Assembly: GCF_000716675.1 (NCBI RefSeq)
Contig: NZ_JNXT01000053.1
Location: 1-57,856, forward strand
DNA length: 57,856 nt
DNA from: Streptomyces alboflavus
GTDB lineage: Bacteria; Actinomycetota; Actinomycetes; Streptomycetales; Streptomycetaceae
Reading direction: 5' to 3'
The notes beneath the pieces are model-generated. The model searched no databases and had not been told where the DNA came from. It was given only the letters and a program-made list of their open reading frames with translations. Made by a program: the position numbers and the translations under genes. Below, piece after piece: positions 22,895 to 30,946 of the stretch; position 1 is the stretch's first letter, and every line of letters begins with the position of its first letter.

Positions 22895-24526
22895 TTGAGT
22901 CGTACCCCGATGACCACGCGGACCAGACGGACGGTGACGTTCGGTTCTGCGGGCACACTCGTCGCGGCGACGTTGATAGCGGGGGCGCTTGCCGCGCCGT
23001 CCGCGAGCGCTGATGTCCGGGGCGAGAAGGGCCCCGCCAAGGCCGCGGCCGCCAAGGACCGGGAGGCCGTCGGCGCTGCCGTCGCCGCCCGGCGCGCCGC
23101 CAAGAAGGGCATCTCCTGGAAGGACTGTCCCGAGGACTGGGGCCTCGCCAAGCCCATCCAGTGCGGCTGGGTCACCGTGCCGCTGGACTACGCCAAGCCG
23201 AACGGCAAGCAGATCAAGCTCGCCGTCGACCGCATCGGCAACACCGGGAGCAAGAAGGAGCGCCAGGGCGCGCTGCTCTACAACCCCGGTGGCCCCGGCG
23301 CCTCAGGACTGCGCTTCCCCGCCCGTGTCACCAGCAAGAACAAGCTGTGGGAGAAGACCGCCAAGGCCTACGACTTCGTGGGCTTCGAGCCCCGCGGCGT
23401 CGGCCACTCCGCGCCCATCTCCTGCGTCGACCCGCAGGAGTTCGTCAAGGCTCCCAAGCTGGACCCGGTCCCCGACTCCGAGGCCGACAAGCGCGCCCAG
23501 CGCAAGCTCGCCGCCGAGTACGCGGACGGCTGCAAGGAGCGCAGCGGCTGGATGCTGCCGCACATGACGACGCCCAACACCGCCCGCGACCTGGATGTCA
23601 TTCGCGCCGCCCTCGGTGAGAAGAAGCTCAACTTCCTGGGTGTCTCCTACGGGACCTACCTCGGCGCCGTGTACGCCACCCTCTTCCCGACGCACGTGCG
23701 CCGCATGGTCTTCGACTCGGTCGTCAACCCCTCGACGAAGAAGATCTGGTACGAGGCCAACCTCGACCAGGACGTCGCCTTCGAGATCCGCCTCAAGGAC
23801 TGGATGACCTGGGTCGCCAAGTACGACGCCACCTTCCACCTCGGCGACACCGTCGAGAAGGTCCAGGCGCAGTGGACGAAGCTCCGCGCCACCGCGAAGA
23901 AGGATCCGCTGGGCGGCGTCGTCGGCCCGGCCGAGCTCATCTCGTACTTCCAGAGCGCGCCGTACTACGACTCCACCTGGGTCTCCATCGCCACCAACTG
24001 GAGCAAGTACGTCGCCGGTGACCCGAAGCCGCTGATCGAGGCCGCCAGCCCCGACCTGTCCGACGTGGCCGGGAACAAGTCCTCCGAGAACAGCAACGCC
24101 GTCTACACCGCGGTCGAGTGCGCCGACGCCAAGTGGCCCACCAGCTGGAAGAAGTGGGACCGGGACAACACCCGCATCCACAAGGACCACCCGTTCATGA
24201 CCTGGGCCAACGCCTGGATGAACCTGCCCTGCGCCACCTGGCCCAGCAAGCAGCACAAGCCCGTCGAGGTGAAGACCGGCAAGGGCCTGCCGCCCACGCT
24301 GATCGCCCAGGCCACCCGCGACGCCGCCACGCCGTACCCGGGCGGGGTCGAGCTGCACAAGCGGCTCAAGGGCTCCCGTCTGATCACGGAGAAGGACGCC
24401 GGTTCGCACGGCATCACCAACCTCGAGAACCCCTGCCTCAACCAGCGCGTCGACAACTACCTGCTCAACGGCAAGCTCGACAGCCGTGACGTGACGTGCA
24501 CCCCGCACGCCACGCCCAAGCCGTAG
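22895..24526 (+). CDS. Secreted tripeptidyl-aminopeptidase-like alpha/beta hydrolase
   Basis: This is a secreted serine hydrolase of the Streptomyces Tap/Slp type, which cuts tripeptides from protein N-termini. It has a signal peptide ending ALAAPSASAD, oxyanion-loop motif NPGGPGASG, nucleophile elbow GVSYG (S251), and late DAGSHGITN with the catalytic histidine. The start is set at TTG 22895: GGGAGG at 22883-22888 lies six bases before it, whereas ATG 22910 is too far from any site and ATG 22877 lies before it. The AICE has inserted about 95 bp upstream, so its promoter context may be altered. Confidence 0.88.
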   Translation: MSRTPMTTRTRRTVTFGSAGTLVAATLIAGALAAPSASADVRGEKGPAKAAAAKDREAVGAAVAARRAAKKGISWKDCPEDWGLAKPIQCGWVTVPLDYAKPNGKQIKLAVDRIGNTGSKKERQGALLYNPGGPGASGLRFPARVTSKNKLWEKTAKAYDFVGFEPRGVGHSAPISCVDPQEFVKAPKLDPVPDSEADKRAQRKLAAEYADGCKERSGWMLPHMTTPNTARDLDVIRAALGEKKLNFLGVSYGTYLGAVYATLFPTHVRRMVFDSVVNPSTKKIWYEANLDQDVAFEIRLKDWMTWVAKYDATFHLGDTVEKVQAQWTKLRATAKKDPLGGVVGPAELISYFQSAPYYDSTWVSIATNWSKYVAGDPKPLIEAASPDLSDVAGNKSSENSNAVYTAVECADAKWPTSWKKWDRDNTRIHKDHPFMTWANAWMNLPCATWPSKQHKPVEVKTGKGLPPTLIAQATRDAATPYPGGVELHKRLKGSRLITEKDAGSHGITNLENPCLNQRVDNYLLNGKLDSRDVTCTPHATPKP

Positions 24527-24551
24527 CAGTGAGCAGTCAGCAGTAGTGGTG

Positions 24552-25037
24552 CTACTGGGAGATCGTCTCCAGCCTCGGCTGGGCGATCTCCCGGTAGTCC
24601 GCCGTCCGCAGCGCCAGCGAGCGGTCCAGACGGGCCGCGTTGAAGAACAGCTCCTCGTGCGCCAGCAGGTCCGGGTCCACGACGAGTTCCAGCTCCGGGT
24701 CGAAGGAGAACGGCAGGATCGTGCCGCTCACGCTCCCCGAGAGCCGCTCCGCCACCTCCTGCGTGGCGAAGCCCGCGTACACCCCGCCGAGCAGGGCCTT
24801 GAGCGCGTTCAGGTCCACGCGCCGGTCGCCGGGGACGACCGCGAGGACGTAGCGCTTTCTCTTCTTGTCCAGTTTCACCATCACCACGATGCACTTCGCG
24901 GCCTGCGCGAGTTCATGGCCGCGCAGCGCGCTCACCGCCTCCGTCGCGCCCTCCGCCGCGTGTTCGATGACGCGGTAGTGCGCGCCACGCTCCTCCAGCA
25001 GTCCGATGAGCTTCGTGTACTGGGCGTGCTCGGTCAC
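24552..25037 (-). CDS. YbaK/ProX-type aminoacyl-tRNA deacylase
   Basis: The 161-residue protein matches the YbaK/prolyl-tRNA synthetase-associated domain: CIVVMVKLDKKRKRYVLAVV, then GDRRVDLNALKALLG, and the GSVSGTILPFSF loop characteristic of this fold. These enzymes hydrolyse mischarged tRNAs. The substrate amino acid cannot be set from sequence. It is adjacent to the epimerase gene on the same strand with one base between them. Confidence 0.85.
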   Translation of the reverse strand: MTEHAQYTKLIGLLEERGAHYRVIEHAAEGATEAVSALRGHELAQAAKCIVVMVKLDKKRKRYVLAVVPGDRRVDLNALKALLGGVYAGFATQEVAERLSGSVSGTILPFSFDPELELVVDPDLLAHEELFFNAARLDRSLALRTADYREIAQPRLETISQ

Positions 25038-25038
25038 C

Positions 25039-26082
25039 TCAGGCCTCCCGCTGAGCCAGCCAGGCGTCCTCCGCCCGGTAGTCGAAGAGATCGATCACTG
25101 GATCATAGGCGCGCGCCAGGACCGGGAACGCCTCGCGCCAGTCCCTGCCGGAGAGCCGGTCGACCAGCCAACTCACCGTCTCCGGCAGCGAGTCGGCGTA
25201 CGTCGTGACCGCTTTGTACGCCAAGTCCCGTTCGGCGGCCGACATGTCGTACACGACGGGATGCCGGGCCGTCCAGGGCGTGAGGCCGACGCCCTTGCCC
25301 GGGGCCTCGCCCTCGATGAGGACCGTCTCGCTCTCGAAGCCGAGCACGGCGTCGACGGCCGCGCCGATCTCGGCGACGCTGGGGGCGTCCGGGTCGCCCG
25401 CGTTCAGGACCCGCGCGCCGGGTTGGCGGGCCGCGAGCCGTATCAGCTCCGCGAGGTTGTGCACGTTCACGGGGTGGAAGCGGCTCGTGCCGCCCTCGCT
25501 CAGGACCCGGGTGCGGCGGCCGTCGAGGACGCGCTTCACGAAGTACAGCTCGCGGGGTGCCCGGCAGTGCGGGCCGTGGATCGCGCCCGCGCGCAGGAGC
25601 GTCGTCGGCAGCAGGGTGCCGAGCGCCAGCAGGTTCCGCTCCAGCTGGATCTTCCGGGTGCCGTACGTCGTGGGTCCTGCCGCCACGGTCCGGTGGCTCT
25701 CGGGGATCGGCACCGGGTAGCGGGGGAAGCCGTCCGGCTCGTCCTGGGTGTCGAAGCTGCGGCCCTGCTCGTCCTCGTACACCGCGCCGCTGGAGATCAC
25801 CACCGCCGAGCCGATCCGGCCGGCCAGGGCCCCGAGCTGCCGGGCGTGCTCCGCCCCGTGCGCCACGATGTCGACGAGGACGTCGCAGCCCTCGCCGACC
25901 AGCTCCGCGAACGCCACGTCGTCCGCGCGGTCGAGGCGCGCCGCGCGCACGTCCCCGGGCCAGGAGCTGTCGCGCCCGCCGCCCAGCGACGCCGCGGTCA
26001 CCGCCCAGCCGTCCTCGGCCAGCGCCCGGACCGCCGCCCGCCCGATCTGCCCCGTCGCTCCGATCACCACTGCTCGACTCAT
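25039..26082 (-). CDS. NAD(P)-dependent epimerase/reductase-like protein
   Basis: The 347-residue protein starts MSRAVVIGATGQIGRAAVRA, an extended-SDR Rossmann dinucleotide motif (GATGQIG). A conserved SSGAVYEDEQG segment supplies the serine region and TTYGTRKIQLE the YxxxK catalytic pair. This fits an atypical or extended SDR acting on nucleotide sugars or flavonoid-like substrates; no substrate is assigned. The longer frame to 26178 is arginine-proline-rich and was rejected. The gene is followed immediately by the YbaK-like gene, which suggests an operon. Confidence 0.85.
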   Translation of the reverse strand: MSRAVVIGATGQIGRAAVRALAEDGWAVTAASLGGGRDSSWPGDVRAARLDRADDVAFAELVGEGCDVLVDIVAHGAEHARQLGALAGRIGSAVVISSGAVYEDEQGRSFDTQDEPDGFPRYPVPIPESHRTVAAGPTTYGTRKIQLERNLLALGTLLPTTLLRAGAIHGPHCRAPRELYFVKRVLDGRRTRVLSEGGTSRFHPVNVHNLAELIRLAARQPGARVLNAGDPDAPSVAEIGAAVDAVLGFESETVLIEGEAPGKGVGLTPWTARHPVVYDMSAAERDLAYKAVTTYADSLPETVSWLVDRLSGRDWREAFPVLARAYDPVIDLFDYRAEDAWLAQREA

Positions 26083-26196
26083 GAGCGGACGGTACGCCGG
26101 GCCGGGTGGCGGCCGCGCGGTTTCTGCGGTCGGCAGACGCGGGGCAACCCGCCACGGTCCGGGCCTGCGGCGCCGCACTTCAACGCAGCAACATCC

Positions 26197-26922
26197 TCAA
26201 CTCAGCGGCATCCTCGGGAACTTCCGCCCCGCCACCGCCCGCGCCTCGGCCTCCTCCGCCTTCACGACCGCCGCGTACTTGTCCACGTACTCCTGCCCGG
26301 ACAGGCCGAGGATCGCGTACATCAGCTCGTCCGTGACCGCGCGCAGGACCGCCTTCTCGCCGTCCATGCCCGCGTAGCGGGAGAATTCGAGGGGTTCGCC
26401 GAAGCGGATCGTGACGCGCCGGAAGCGCGGGACTACCTTGCCCGGCGGCTGCGCCTCGAACGTGCCGATCATCGCGCAGGGAATCACCGGGACCTGCGCC
26501 TTGAGCGCCATCGCGGCGACGCCGACCTTGCCCTTGTACAGGCGGCCGTCGTGCGAGCGGGTGCCCTCCGGGTAGATGCCGAGCAGCTCGCCCTTGCGCA
26601 GCACGCCGAGGCCCTCGCGGATCGCGGCCTGCCCGGCCTCCTTGCCGGAGCGGTCCACCGGGATCTGGCCGGCGCTGCGGAAGAACGCGGCGGTGAGCCG
26701 CCCCTTGATGCCAGGCCCGGTGAAGTACTCGGCCTTCGCCAGGAACGTGATGCGCCGCTTGATGATCGCGGGCATCAGGAAGTGGTCGGAGAACGACAGG
26801 TGGTTCCCGGCGACGATGGCCGCGCCGTGCTCCGGAATGTGCTCCAGACCTTCGATTCTGGGGCGGAACATCAGCCGGAGCAGTGGCCCGAGGAGCACGT
26901 ACTTGAGCACTAGGTAGAACAT
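26197..26922 (-). CDS. 1-acyl-sn-glycerol-3-phosphate acyltransferase (PlsC-like)
   Basis: The 241-residue protein has the PlsC acyltransferase blocks: NHLSFSDH (the HX4D-like catalytic box), FRSAGQIPVDRS, and YPEGTRSHDGRLYKGKVGVA containing the EGTR phosphate-binding box. An N-terminal hydrophobic helix (FYLVLKYVLLGPLLRLMF) should place it at the membrane. It makes phosphatidic acid in phospholipid synthesis. Streptomyces carry several paralogues, so a gene symbol is not given. Confidence 0.92.
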   Translation of the reverse strand: MFYLVLKYVLLGPLLRLMFRPRIEGLEHIPEHGAAIVAGNHLSFSDHFLMPAIIKRRITFLAKAEYFTGPGIKGRLTAAFFRSAGQIPVDRSGKEAGQAAIREGLGVLRKGELLGIYPEGTRSHDGRLYKGKVGVAAMALKAQVPVIPCAMIGTFEAQPPGKVVPRFRRVTIRFGEPLEFSRYAGMDGEKAVLRAVTDELMYAILGLSGQEYVDKYAAVVKAEEAEARAVAGRKFPRMPLS

Positions 26923-27185
26923 GCGGGCGCCGCCTTCCCCCGGGGGTGGTGCCGACGCACAGTAGTCAATCGGCGGCGCATGCGCGAGAGCCCGTTCGGG
27001 TCTTGTGGATCGTGGGCGCGTGGTTCCTGGCGTGAATCCGTACGGGCGACGCGGCCGACCCGTCTGGGGGAGTGACCGGCGCGGCGGCTTGCCGGGCGGG
27101 GCGCCGCGGGGTGCCCTGGCCGGTGCCCGACGTCCCTGACGGCACCGTCCGTGACCGGTGTCCGTCGTTGCCTCCCGGAGGTCCC

Positions 27186-27590
27186 ATGCGCTCGCTCACC
27201 GTCACCTCGGCCGCCCTGCTCGCGTGTGCCGCGGCCGCCGCGGGGGCCGTGCCGTCGGCGGCCGTGTCCGCCGAGGCTCCGCCCGGCAAGCACGAGATTT
27301 TCCTGACCGTGTCGGGTGACGCGGACACCTGGATCCGCGGGGTGCTGCTGAGCTGCGTGCCCGAGCCGTCGGGGCACCACCCCTTCGCCCGGGAGGCCTG
27401 CGCGGAGCTGGACCGGGCGGGGGGCGACTTCGACAGGCTGCCGCAGGAGGACCGGATCTGCACCAAGGAGTACGCCCCGGTCACCGTCGGCGCGACCGGC
27501 ACCTTCCAGGGGCGGCCGGTCGACTGGCACAGGACGTACGGCAACGCGTGCGAGATGGCGGCGTCGACGGGGCACGTGTTCAGCTTCTGA
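27186..27590 (+). CDS. Subtilisin-inhibitor-like secreted protein (SSI family)
   Basis: The 134-residue precursor has a signal peptide (LTVTSAALLACAAAAAGAVP, cleaved near SAAVSA) and the SSI fold. Four mature cysteines match the two family disulfides (C57/C72 and C92/C122). The reactive loop reads C-T-K-E-Y-A-P-V, placing lysine K94 at P1, which predicts inhibition of trypsin-like proteases. The C-terminal GHVFSF is also typical. CCGGAGG precedes the ATG, while upstream in-frame starts from 27072 add no signal sequence. It converges on a small membrane-protein gene. Confidence 0.9.
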   Translation: MRSLTVTSAALLACAAAAAGAVPSAAVSAEAPPGKHEIFLTVSGDADTWIRGVLLSCVPEPSGHHPFAREACAELDRAGGDFDRLPQEDRICTKEYAPVTVGATGTFQGRPVDWHRTYGNACEMAASTGHVFSF

Positions 27591-27636
27591 GCGGCCCCTC
27601 CCCGGGACGCGGTCCGCCTCGCCGACGCCCCACCGC

Positions 27637-27795
27637 TCACGTGGGCCGCGAGAACACCATCGCCACCGTGAGCAGCCCGAGCACGACCCAGCCGAACCAC
27701 AGCCAGCCGTTGCTCCCGAGCGCCACCGTGTACGCGGTCACCATCACGAGCCCCCCGATGGTGAACGCGCCCATCGTCTTCGTAGAACCAGGCAT
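27637..27795 (-). CDS. Small two-helix membrane protein
   Basis: The 52-residue product begins MPGSTKTMGAFTIGGLVMVT and has two hydrophobic helices separated by LGSNGW. A GAGGAGG ribosome-binding site lies just upstream of the ATG. Small proteins of this type are widespread in Streptomyces with unknown function. The gene was too short for a typical ORF cut-off but has clean hydrophobic periodicity. Confidence 0.7.
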   Translation of the reverse strand: MPGSTKTMGAFTIGGLVMVTAYTVALGSNGWLWFGWVVLGLLTVAMVFSRPT

Positions 27796-27888
27796 CGCCC
27801 TGCCTCCTCAAACGCAGGTCGGGCGTCCGGTCACCCGGGCGCCGAACCGTGGCCTGAGTCCATCCTCACCCGCGATGCCACCAGGGCG

Positions 27889-28848
27889 CTAGCGTCCGCG
27901 TGCCGCCAGTGACGCCAGATAGGCGTTGTACTCCTCCAGCTCCTTGTCCCCGTCGCGGTCGGCGGCGCGGTCCTTGCGGCGGCCTTCGCGCTGGTCGGAG
28001 CGGTACCACTGGAAGAGAAGGGCGAGCAGCACGAGCACCGAGGGGATCTCGCTGAAGGCCCAGGCGATGCCGCCCGCGGCGTTCTGGTCGGCGAGCGCCT
28101 CGACGCCGAGGGAGGCCGGGGGGTTCTTGTACGTGTCGATCATGGGCTCGGACGCCATCATCAGGGCGATGCCGAAGAACGCGTGGAACGGCATGCCAGC
28201 GAAGAGCTCCAGCATCCGCATCAGATAGCCCGGGCGGTGCGGGCCCGGGTCCACGCCCATGATCGGCCAGAAGAACACCAGGCCGACGGCGAGGAAGTGC
28301 ACCATCATGCCGATGTGCCCGGCCTTGGAGCCCATCAGGGTGTCGAAGAGCGGGGTGAAGTACAGCGCGTAAAGGCTCGCGATGAACAGCGGGATCGTGA
28401 ACGCGGGGTGCGTGATGATCCGTACGTACCGGCTGTGCAGCAGGGCGAGCAGCAGCTCGCGCGGGCCCTTGCGGCCGCGGCCCGCGACCGGCAGCGCCCG
28501 GAGCGCCAGCGTGATCGGCGCGCCCATGAGCAGCAGGATCGGCGAGAGCATGCTGATGATCATGTGCTGCACCATGTGCACGCTGAACAGGACCATGCCG
28601 TAGTCGTTCAGCTTCGTGCACATCACGAGCAGGATGGTCAGGACGCCGACGACGAACGAGACCGTGCGGCCCACCGGCCACTTGTCACCGCGCCGCACCA
28701 GGCGGACGACGCCCCACCCGTACAGGGCGAGGGCCACCAGGCAGCCGATGAGGAAGAAGGGGTCGGCCGAGGGTTCCAGGCCTCGCCCCAGCGTGAACGG
28801 CGGCAGATCCATGTTCATGCCATGCATGCCGTGCCCGCTGTGATCCAT
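27889..28848 (-). CDS. Cytochrome c oxidase assembly protein, CtaG/caa3-type
   Basis: The 319-residue protein starts MDHSGHGMHGMNMDLPPFTL, a His/Met-rich N-terminus typical of copper-handling proteins, and has about seven membrane helices. The HMVQHMIISMLSPILLLMGA and MPFHAFFGIALMMAS segments match the caa3_CtaG family. It is inferred to help deliver copper to cytochrome oxidase. ATG 28848 follows AGGAG; the start at 28893 gives an extra basic tail without a site. It is transcribed alone or with downstream genes. Confidence 0.9.
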   Translation of the reverse strand: MDHSGHGMHGMNMDLPPFTLGRGLEPSADPFFLIGCLVALALYGWGVVRLVRRGDKWPVGRTVSFVVGVLTILLVMCTKLNDYGMVLFSVHMVQHMIISMLSPILLLMGAPITLALRALPVAGRGRKGPRELLLALLHSRYVRIITHPAFTIPLFIASLYALYFTPLFDTLMGSKAGHIGMMVHFLAVGLVFFWPIMGVDPGPHRPGYLMRMLELFAGMPFHAFFGIALMMASEPMIDTYKNPPASLGVEALADQNAAGGIAWAFSEIPSVLVLLALLFQWYRSDQREGRRKDRAADRDGDKELEEYNAYLASLAARGR

Positions 28849-28959
28849 CCGCTGGCTCCTGTTTCGTGCAGATTGTGCGCTGTGTGTCCGCACCAGAGTA
28901 GAACCGCCCCCGGCCGCGCTTGCGACCGGGGGCGAGTAGGTGAAACGCGGACCACCGGC

Positions 28960-29985
28960 CTAGAGCACGCACTCCGCTTCCTCGTACCGCTCCTGCGGCA
29001 CGGTCTTCAGCGTCTCGACGGCCTCGGCGAGCGGCACCGTCACGATGTCCGTGCCCCGCAGCGCCGTCATCCGGCCGAACTCGCCGCGGTGCACGGCCTC
29101 CACGGCGTGCCAGCCGAAGCGGGTGGCGAGCACGCGGTCGTACGCCGTGGGGGTGCCGCCGCGCTGCACATGGCCGAGGATCACCGGGCGGGCCTCCTTG
29201 CCGAGGCGCTGCTCCAGTTCGAGGGAGAGCTGCCGGGCGATGCCCGCGAACCGCTCGTGGCCGTAGACGTCCTTGCCGCCCTCGTCGAACTCCATGCTGC
29301 CCTCGCGGGGCTTGGCGCCCTCGGCGGCCACGACGATCGCGAACTTCTTGCCCGCCTCGAACCGCTCGCCGACCTTCCTCGCCAACTCCTCGATGTCGAA
29401 GGGCCGCTCGGGGACGACGACGGCGTGCGCGCCGGCCGCCATCCCGGAGTGCAGCGCGATCCAGCCGGTGTGCCGGCCCATGACCTCGACGATCAGGACG
29501 CGCTGGTGCGACTCGGCGGTGGTCTTCAGGCGGTCCAGGGCCTCGGTGGCGACGCCGACGGCCGTGTCGAAGCCGAACGTCACGTCGGTGACGGCGATGT
29601 CGTTGTCGATGGTCTTCGGCACGCCGACGATGGGCAGCCCCGCGTCGGAGAGCAGCCGGGCCGCTTTCAGCGTGCCCTCGCCGCCGATCGGGATGACCGC
29701 GTCGAGGCCGAGGTCGACGAGGTGGCCCTTGGCGCGCTCGACGCCGTCACGCAGATGGGCGGGCTGCACCCGGGACGAGCCGAGGATCGTGCCGCCGCGG
29801 GCCAGGATGCCGCCGACCGCGTCCAGGTCCAGCTTGCGGTAGTCGCATTCGAGCAGGCCCCGCCAGCCGTCGTGGAAGCCGATGACCTCGTCGCCGTGGT
29901 CGACGACGGCGCGGTGGACGACGGACCGGATGACGGCGTTCAGACCGGGGCAGTCGCCGCCGGAGGTCAGGACACCAATGCGCAT
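28960..29985 (-). CDS. pfkA: 6-phosphofructokinase
   Basis: The 341-residue protein begins MRIGVLTSGGDCPGLNAVIR and contains GGEGT, PKTIDNDI with catalytic Asp, MGRHTGWIALHSG, and the late HVQRGGTPTAYDR effector or fructose-6-phosphate site. It phosphorylates fructose-6-phosphate in glycolysis. The GGEGT sequence and length fit the actinobacterial group III enzymes, in which ATP or pyrophosphate can be the donor; Streptomyces enzymes of this group use ATP. The upstream extension to 30051 lacks a ribosome-binding site. Confidence 0.95.
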   Translation of the reverse strand: MRIGVLTSGGDCPGLNAVIRSVVHRAVVDHGDEVIGFHDGWRGLLECDYRKLDLDAVGGILARGGTILGSSRVQPAHLRDGVERAKGHLVDLGLDAVIPIGGEGTLKAARLLSDAGLPIVGVPKTIDNDIAVTDVTFGFDTAVGVATEALDRLKTTAESHQRVLIVEVMGRHTGWIALHSGMAAGAHAVVVPERPFDIEELARKVGERFEAGKKFAIVVAAEGAKPREGSMEFDEGGKDVYGHERFAGIARQLSLELEQRLGKEARPVILGHVQRGGTPTAYDRVLATRFGWHAVEAVHRGEFGRMTALRGTDIVTVPLAEAVETLKTVPQERYEEAECVL

Positions 29986-30111
29986 AGCACGGAATACCTT
30001 TGCTACGTGGGTCGGTGACCGGACCCCGTCGTCCGGCTGGAACGCAGTCACCCTACCGGGGGCGGGCGGCGGCTTCCCTTACCCGTCCGAGTGCTGGACG
30101 TGCCCCGGCTC

Positions 30112-30156
30112 CCGCCGATCGCGCTGCGCGCTCGTCCTCAAGCGCCGGACGGGCTG
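30112..30156 (-). repeat. 45-bp dispersed repeat, copy 2
   Basis: The reverse complement of 134-178 with one mismatch. It lies 14 bp beyond the gatD stop codon, between the convergently spaced ends of intergenic DNA. Its location near a 3' end suggests a terminator or REP-like role. Confidence 0.75.
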
Positions 30157-30169
30157 ACTCCCCCGGGTA

Positions 30170-30904
30170 CTAGGCAGGCTGCTGGGCGGCGGCGATCCGC
30201 TCCCCGCGCAGAGCCTCGTACCAGCGGTCGTCCGTCGGCGGGAGCGCGTTCACGTCGAGGGCCAGCTTGAGGAGCAGGTCCGCGATGAGGGGGTTGCGGG
30301 CGAGCACGGGCCCGTGCATGTACGTGCCGAAGACGGTGCCGTTGTACGCGCCCTCCGTGCCGTCCCCGGTGCCGTTGCCCTTGCCGAGGCGGACGCGGGC
30401 GAAGGGGCGCGAGCCCGGGCCGATGTGCGTGATGCCCTGGTGGTTCTCGAAGCCGGTCAGCTCGGGCAGGCCCAGCTGCGGGTCGATGTCGCCGAGGACG
30501 TCGCCGACGCAGCGCTCGCCCTCGCCGCGGGTGGAGACCACGTCGAGCAGGCCGAGGCCGGGCTCGCGCTGGCCGAGGTCGTTGATGAACTCGTTGCCGA
30601 GGATCTGGTAGCCCGCGCACACCGAGAAGACGATGGCGCCGTTGCCGACGGCCCGCTGCAGGCCGCCGTCGCGGCGCAGCCGCTCGGAGGCCAGGCGCTG
30701 CGGGCGGTCCTCGCCGCCGCCGATCAGGTAGATGTCGCCGGAGGTCGGCACCGGCTGGTCGCTGCGGACGTCGTACCGCTCGACCTGGAGGCCGCGCTGG
30801 CGGGCGCGGCGCTCGACGACGAGGGCGTTGCCCTGGTCTCCGTACGTGCTCAGCAGGTCCGGGTAGACCCACACCAGACGCAGGCTGTTGTCGCTCATGC
30901 TCAT
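30170..30904 (-). CDS. gatD: Lipid II isoglutaminyl synthase, glutaminase subunit GatD
   Basis: The 244-residue class I amidotransferase has the nucleophile in VFSVCAGYQILG (C96) and histidine in GTYMHGP (H197). It releases ammonia from glutamine for its partner MurT, which amidates the D-Glu of lipid II peptidoglycan precursors. It is immediately downstream of the murT gene, with 42 bp between them. Start could be 30904 or the next ATG at 30898. The pairing makes the assignment strong. Confidence 0.92.
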   Translation of the reverse strand: MSMSDNSLRLVWVYPDLLSTYGDQGNALVVERRARQRGLQVERYDVRSDQPVPTSGDIYLIGGGEDRPQRLASERLRRDGGLQRAVGNGAIVFSVCAGYQILGNEFINDLGQREPGLGLLDVVSTRGEGERCVGDVLGDIDPQLGLPELTGFENHQGITHIGPGSRPFARVRLGKGNGTGDGTEGAYNGTVFGTYMHGPVLARNPLIADLLLKLALDVNALPPTDDRWYEALRGERIAAAQQPA

Positions 30905-30946
30905 TGGTCCCTACGAAGCTCTCGAAGTGCTGGGGAGTCCGGCGGC

